NCBI GenBank assembly: GCA_002686945.1
Contig: NYYZ01000002.1
Coordinates: forward strand, 136,010 to 200,009
DNA: 64,000 bases
Reading direction: 5' to 3'
From: Planctomycetota bacterium
GTDB lineage: Bacteria > Planctomycetota > UBA1135 > GCA-002686595
A model generated the notes under the pieces. That model saw nothing but the letters and a program-made list of their open reading frames with translations, was not told the origin of the DNA and searched no databases. Positions 59,990-64,000 of this stretch are shown here, one piece after another. Position numbers and translations under genes: made by a program. Each line of letters begins with the position of its first letter. The first letter of the stretch is position 1.

Positions 59990-60919
59990 ATGAAATCCGT
60001 TGGCCGCCTTGCACCTAGCCCCACGGGCGCTCTGCACCTGGGCCATGCTTTTGCGTTCCTGCATGCCTGGTGGACAACGCGATCGCAAGGCGGACGCGTG
60101 GTACTACGCATGGAGGATCTGGACCCCGAGCGCTGCACGCTGGAATTCGAGCGCGGAATTCTCCTTGATCTTGAGTGGTTGGGATTGGACTGGGACGGGC
60201 CAGTGTTACGTCAGTCGGAACAGTTCCCTCGCTATCGGGAAGTGTTGGCCGACCTGGCGTCGCGGGATTTGACCTATGCCTGCCGCTGTTCACGACGCGA
60301 CATTCGGCTCGTCCTGGCACCACATCCTGGGGACGAACTGCGCTACCCTGGCACTTGTAGCGAGCTTGACCTGAACACATCCTCCAATGAGGAGTCCTAT
60401 GGCCAGAGGCTGAGAGTTCAGGCGGGTAGTGTTTTGCTTCAAGACCGCGTGCAAGCTCCGCTTGAGGCCGAAATCGCACAGGAGTGCGGCGACTTCCTGC
60501 TGTGGACCAAAGCAGATCTGCCTTCCTACCAATTCGCCGTGACACTTGATGACCATTATCAAGGGGTCACGGAGGTCGTTCGCGGGCGTGACCTGTTGCC
60601 CAGCACTGCCCGGCAGAATCTGTTGCGCCAACACCTCAACTACCCCAACCCCAGCACGGTGCACCTGGGGATGATCCTGGACCGACAAGGCCAGCGCCTG
60701 GCCAAACGCACCGGGGCCAGCAGTATTGCCGGGTTCCGGGAGGCGGGTGGCCAGGCTGGGGAATTGGTCGACTGGGCCGCCCAAATCGCCGGTCTTGAAA
60801 GCCGCGGACCAGCGCCTGTGGACTATCTCCCGGACTACACACTGCCCCCAAAAGAGGACTGGTGGCCCTCGCAAGCATCTGCTGGGCCCTTTCCCCCAAA
60901 CAGCACCCAGGACCAGTGA
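59990..60919 (+). CDS. gluQ: glutamyl-Q tRNA(Asp) synthetase
   Basis: GRLAPSPTGALHLGHAFAFLHAWW; RMEDLDPERC; YPGTCSE; AVTLDDHYQGVTEVVRGRDLL; RLAKRTGA. Confidence 0.92.
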   Translation: MKSVGRLAPSPTGALHLGHAFAFLHAWWTTRSQGGRVVLRMEDLDPERCTLEFERGILLDLEWLGLDWDGPVLRQSEQFPRYREVLADLASRDLTYACRCSRRDIRLVLAPHPGDELRYPGTCSELDLNTSSNEESYGQRLRVQAGSVLLQDRVQAPLEAEIAQECGDFLLWTKADLPSYQFAVTLDDHYQGVTEVVRGRDLLPSTARQNLLRQHLNYPNPSTVHLGMILDRQGQRLAKRTGASSIAGFREAGGQAGELVDWAAQIAGLESRGPAPVDYLPDYTLPPKEDWWPSQASAGPFPPNSTQDQ

Positions 60920-60978
60920 TTGAAGTCACTCCCGTCCATCCCTGGTTTTCGCACAGTGGCCCGCTACACTGCGAATCC

Positions 60979-61593
60979 GTGCGAACGACTCTCCTCCTAC
61001 TTGGGCTCCTGACCCTGCTCGGCTCCAATGCTGGCTGCGGGGCGACCTCAGATGTGACTCGCTCACGCCACCGGACAGAGAACCGCTATTCGCCACCCGC
61101 CGGACTCAATGCTTCTCACTCCATTGGCGCAGTGAACATATGGGTGGATCCGAATTGGCAGGTCTCCGCACGCACCTGGCGTCTGTTCCTGCCCAAGGTC
61201 AGGACACGCATGGCCCCGGGTCTTGGCTCCACCAGGACCGGCTTGGATGTGGAGGCGGGTTGCCAGGCTTTTGAATCTGCCCTGCGCCGGGAATTGCACG
61301 AACAGGCCTTCGAAATCGTCAATCGGCCCCGCACCGGTTTGTACCGCCTTGAAGTGATTCTGGAGGGGCAGGCCAGGGCCTCGGCCCTACAGACCCCGGT
61401 CTGGATCCAAGCCAGCTTGTCAGTGCCTGGACACGAGGGTCCGGTCCTGATCCTGCGCGCCCCAGCCGCAGGCTCACCAATTCAGGAGAACGGCGTGATG
61501 CGTACATGGGGTGAAGGCAAGAAGGCAGTGCGGACCTGGGCACGGCAAATTGCCAGCGCCCTAGAACAGGTCCGGAACTCTAGAGTTCGGTGA
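60979..61593 (+). CDS. hypothetical lipoprotein
   Basis: GTG start; signal VRTTLLLLGLLTLLGSNAGCGA with lipobox; no recognised domain. Confidence 0.6.
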   Translation: MRTTLLLLGLLTLLGSNAGCGATSDVTRSRHRTENRYSPPAGLNASHSIGAVNIWVDPNWQVSARTWRLFLPKVRTRMAPGLGSTRTGLDVEAGCQAFESALRRELHEQAFEIVNRPRTGLYRLEVILEGQARASALQTPVWIQASLSVPGHEGPVLILRAPAAGSPIQENGVMRTWGEGKKAVRTWARQIASALEQVRNSRVR

Positions 61594-63940
61594 CCGCGAC
61601 CTCACCCAGCGCCAGACAAATATGGTGTGCAATCAGGACAAAAGCTCCGCTGGTCTGCCCCTTGTCTGTCGTGCCGTGCACAAGGTCCCATTCCCCGGGC
61701 TCCGCGGAGCCAGTGGGCCAGGCTTTCAGTGAATAGAGGCAGGAACCATCGAGTTGGCTTTCGCACTGAAGTTTGATTTTCATCGAAACCCCCAGGGGAA
61801 TGGCTGGTCCTGTGGTCCACTCGACTACCGGCTGGGTCTCCTCAGTGGTCAGACTCCAATAGGGTGTCTCACCACTCCAATGCAAAGCGAACAGCCCCCC
61901 CATGGGATGGGGGTTCTCCGCAGGCTGTTCCAGGCTCCCAATATGGCTGTGCCCACGCCAGCGGGCTCCGATACCCAAGAAAGGGGCTCCGGCCTGGGGT
62001 GGGGTTGCGTCCAAGGCGTCCACAACAAGAGTCAACTCCACCAGGTAGTCCTGCCATGCCTGGGGGCCATGGCCCTCACCAAGGGTGATCATGCGCTGGT
62101 AGCCCAGCGTGTCCGCATCGTTGCAAAGTGCATTTCCCAGGATTCCATGGGGCACATGCTGCCAGCGACCGTCCACCAGCCCAACTCCAGATTCCGGACC
62201 TGATCCTGGCTCCGAGGTGAAATCAAGGCTCATGGGCAATTGCCAGGTCACACTCGGAGTGTGAGCCAGGTACGCCATTGCCCGCACACTTTCATCTGCG
62301 CCAAAGCTGGCTTGCAACTCCACCAGATGAAGCAATTGTCCATCCAGGAGCAGCCCATCCTCTAGAGCATTCACATCAACTTCTACGTTGAAGTCCCACT
62401 GACGGGTCAGTCGCTTTGGCAGGTAGTTTTCAAGAGGGTCTTCACCCAGACCCAGGGAGATCCAGGGTCCTCCATCCAGGCGGGCAGTCAAGTCGACCTC
62501 TGACACTTCTAAAGATTGGGGCATCCCTTCCAGGGAGCCCCGCAGATTCCACACAGCCTGGGGATCCCCCAGTTCGCCACTGGTCAATGCCCAGACCCCA
62601 TGAACGTTCTCGATTCCCTCCCAGAGGGACATGCGTGGCGTCGAAGAAGACTGTGGCTGAGGAGTGGAGGCACTGAGCGGTGGGCTCCAGACCGCATTTC
62701 CGGACGGGTCGATCAATTGTGCTCGCAAATGCAGCAGGGTGTCAGCCTGCAGGCCGGACAAGAGCAGGAAGCCGTCTACGTCTGGAGTAAGACTGCCGAG
62801 GGATTCGAACGAGGAGAGGTCCGTACCCACTTCAACAAGCGCCGTTACTGGCTCGTCGGTCTCGAAACGCAGGCCAACCGTATCTGAAGATACCATCCAG
62901 GCATCCGCCCGCGGACACCAGGGAACGCACGAATCCTCTGTCGGATCTAGATCAGGATCCATGTCGGGCTGCCTGGCTTGAGTACGAACCCAGTCGAAGC
63001 GTGCGCGGTAGGGGCTCGCGTGTCCACCAGAGTGGGCGACAGCGGGACCCATACGCCGCACAAGAATAGAGAAATCAAAGCTGTGTCCGACGTTGAAGGT
63101 CTCCCCATCAAGGGACCACTCCTGGGTCCAAGCGTCATTCTCCCGAATCACGCGCATCCAAAGATCCAGGTTGCCGTTGTGGATCGCCTGCGGTAGCGCA
63201 ATTGACTCCTGCACCATCGATTGGCCGCCCCGGAAGCCTGCTGCAAAGAGATGTGTACGTTGATTGGTGGTGACGAATTCAAAGCGCAACCAGGTTCCGG
63301 GCCCCTCCTCGATCAACAAGCCGTGTCCCGTACTGTTTGGTCCGTTGGACCCCAAAGAGCGGAACTCCAACCGCAGATCCTCATCGATCACATTTTCCAG
63401 CAGGGCCAGGGACTGATCTCCTGTGGTCCAGTTCTGGTATGGCAGCGAGCCTGGCACGCGCAACTCCAACAGGCGCTCGTCTCCCTGGGTCACGTGACGC
63501 GCGCGTCCGAAGCCATGGACATCCTGCAGATGCCAACGCTCCAGGTCGATGTTCGCATTCGCGAATTCGTCCCCCTGGCCAGATGTTGGGGACAATGTCT
63601 GTACCTCACTCGTGAGTCCGTACCCCTGGACGCCATCAAGCCGGGTTCCAATCGGGCGCACTCGGTAGATCTCCCCGGTAGCCAACCCATCCAGCAGAAG
63701 GTTGTGCCGGGTGCCGATCTGGGAGGTTTCCAGCCGACGCAGGACCTTTCCGTCGGGACTGACAACTTCCAGGCCGGCCTGAACCTGCTCCTGCGTGCTG
63801 AATGATATTTGTGCAGCCGCAAGATGGGGTAGCACAACAAAGGTTGAGAAGTGAACTGGGGGGACGGGCGGAGGCGCTTCCGTGCCTCCGCATGCACACC
63901 ATAGATAAAGGGGAGCGATTAGAGCAAGACGAGACCTCAT
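61580..63940 (-). CDS. large lipoprotein with fibronectin-like and concanavalin A-like segments
   Basis: MRSRLALIAPLYLWCACGG lipobox; DEFANANIDLERWHLQDVHGFGRARHVTQG...GHGLLIEEGPGTWLRFEF...DLWMRVIRENDAWTQEWSLDGETF (LamG/DUF1349-like). Confidence 0.65.
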   Translation of the reverse strand: MRSRLALIAPLYLWCACGGTEAPPPVPPVHFSTFVVLPHLAAAQISFSTQEQVQAGLEVVSPDGKVLRRLETSQIGTRHNLLLDGLATGEIYRVRPIGTRLDGVQGYGLTSEVQTLSPTSGQGDEFANANIDLERWHLQDVHGFGRARHVTQGDERLLELRVPGSLPYQNWTTGDQSLALLENVIDEDLRLEFRSLGSNGPNSTGHGLLIEEGPGTWLRFEFVTTNQRTHLFAAGFRGGQSMVQESIALPQAIHNGNLDLWMRVIRENDAWTQEWSLDGETFNVGHSFDFSILVRRMGPAVAHSGGHASPYRARFDWVRTQARQPDMDPDLDPTEDSCVPWCPRADAWMVSSDTVGLRFETDEPVTALVEVGTDLSSFESLGSLTPDVDGFLLLSGLQADTLLHLRAQLIDPSGNAVWSPPLSASTPQPQSSSTPRMSLWEGIENVHGVWALTSGELGDPQAVWNLRGSLEGMPQSLEVSEVDLTARLDGGPWISLGLGEDPLENYLPKRLTRQWDFNVEVDVNALEDGLLLDGQLLHLVELQASFGADESVRAMAYLAHTPSVTWQLPMSLDFTSEPGSGPESGVGLVDGRWQHVPHGILGNALCNDADTLGYQRMITLGEGHGPQAWQDYLVELTLVVDALDATPPQAGAPFLGIGARWRGHSHIGSLEQPAENPHPMGGLFALHWSGETPYWSLTTEETQPVVEWTTGPAIPLGVSMKIKLQCESQLDGSCLYSLKAWPTGSAEPGEWDLVHGTTDKGQTSGAFVLIAHHICLALGEVAVTEL

Positions 63941-64000
63941 GCCCCCAGGCTAGCTTGCATGAAAACCATGACCGCGCCCACTTTCTCCATGTCCCATTCT

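Overview
GC-rich bacterial chromosome segment that looks planctomycete-like: eukaryote-type UDPGP pyrophosphorylase, HEAT-repeat secreted proteins, long-form GreA, sulfatases. It is mostly core housekeeping: an sdhCAB operon; rpmF-plsX-fabH-fabD-fabG-acpP-fabF; alaS; recA; dapB/ddl; smpB with tmRNA; rsmG; pcnB; dus; ahcY; gluQ; and three tRNAs (Leu-CAA, Leu-CAG, Trp-CCA). Between these lie lineage-specific secreted or lipoprotein genes of unknown function. The strongest lead is a well-formed cobalamin riboswitch directly upstream of a secreted beta-propeller-like protein that is not a recognised B12 gene (possible BtuG-like B12 capture). Secondary leads are a rod-shaped 6S-like ncRNA candidate with a strong terminator, a tandem sulfatase pair with a 1-nt frameshift in copy 2, a GreA fused to a long N-terminal region with a CarD-like motif, a GyrI-like lipoprotein, and a 58-aa membrane ORF missed by the ORF track. 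No CRISPR array, prophage, IS element or defence island was seen. All family calls come from reading the sequence; no database search was run.
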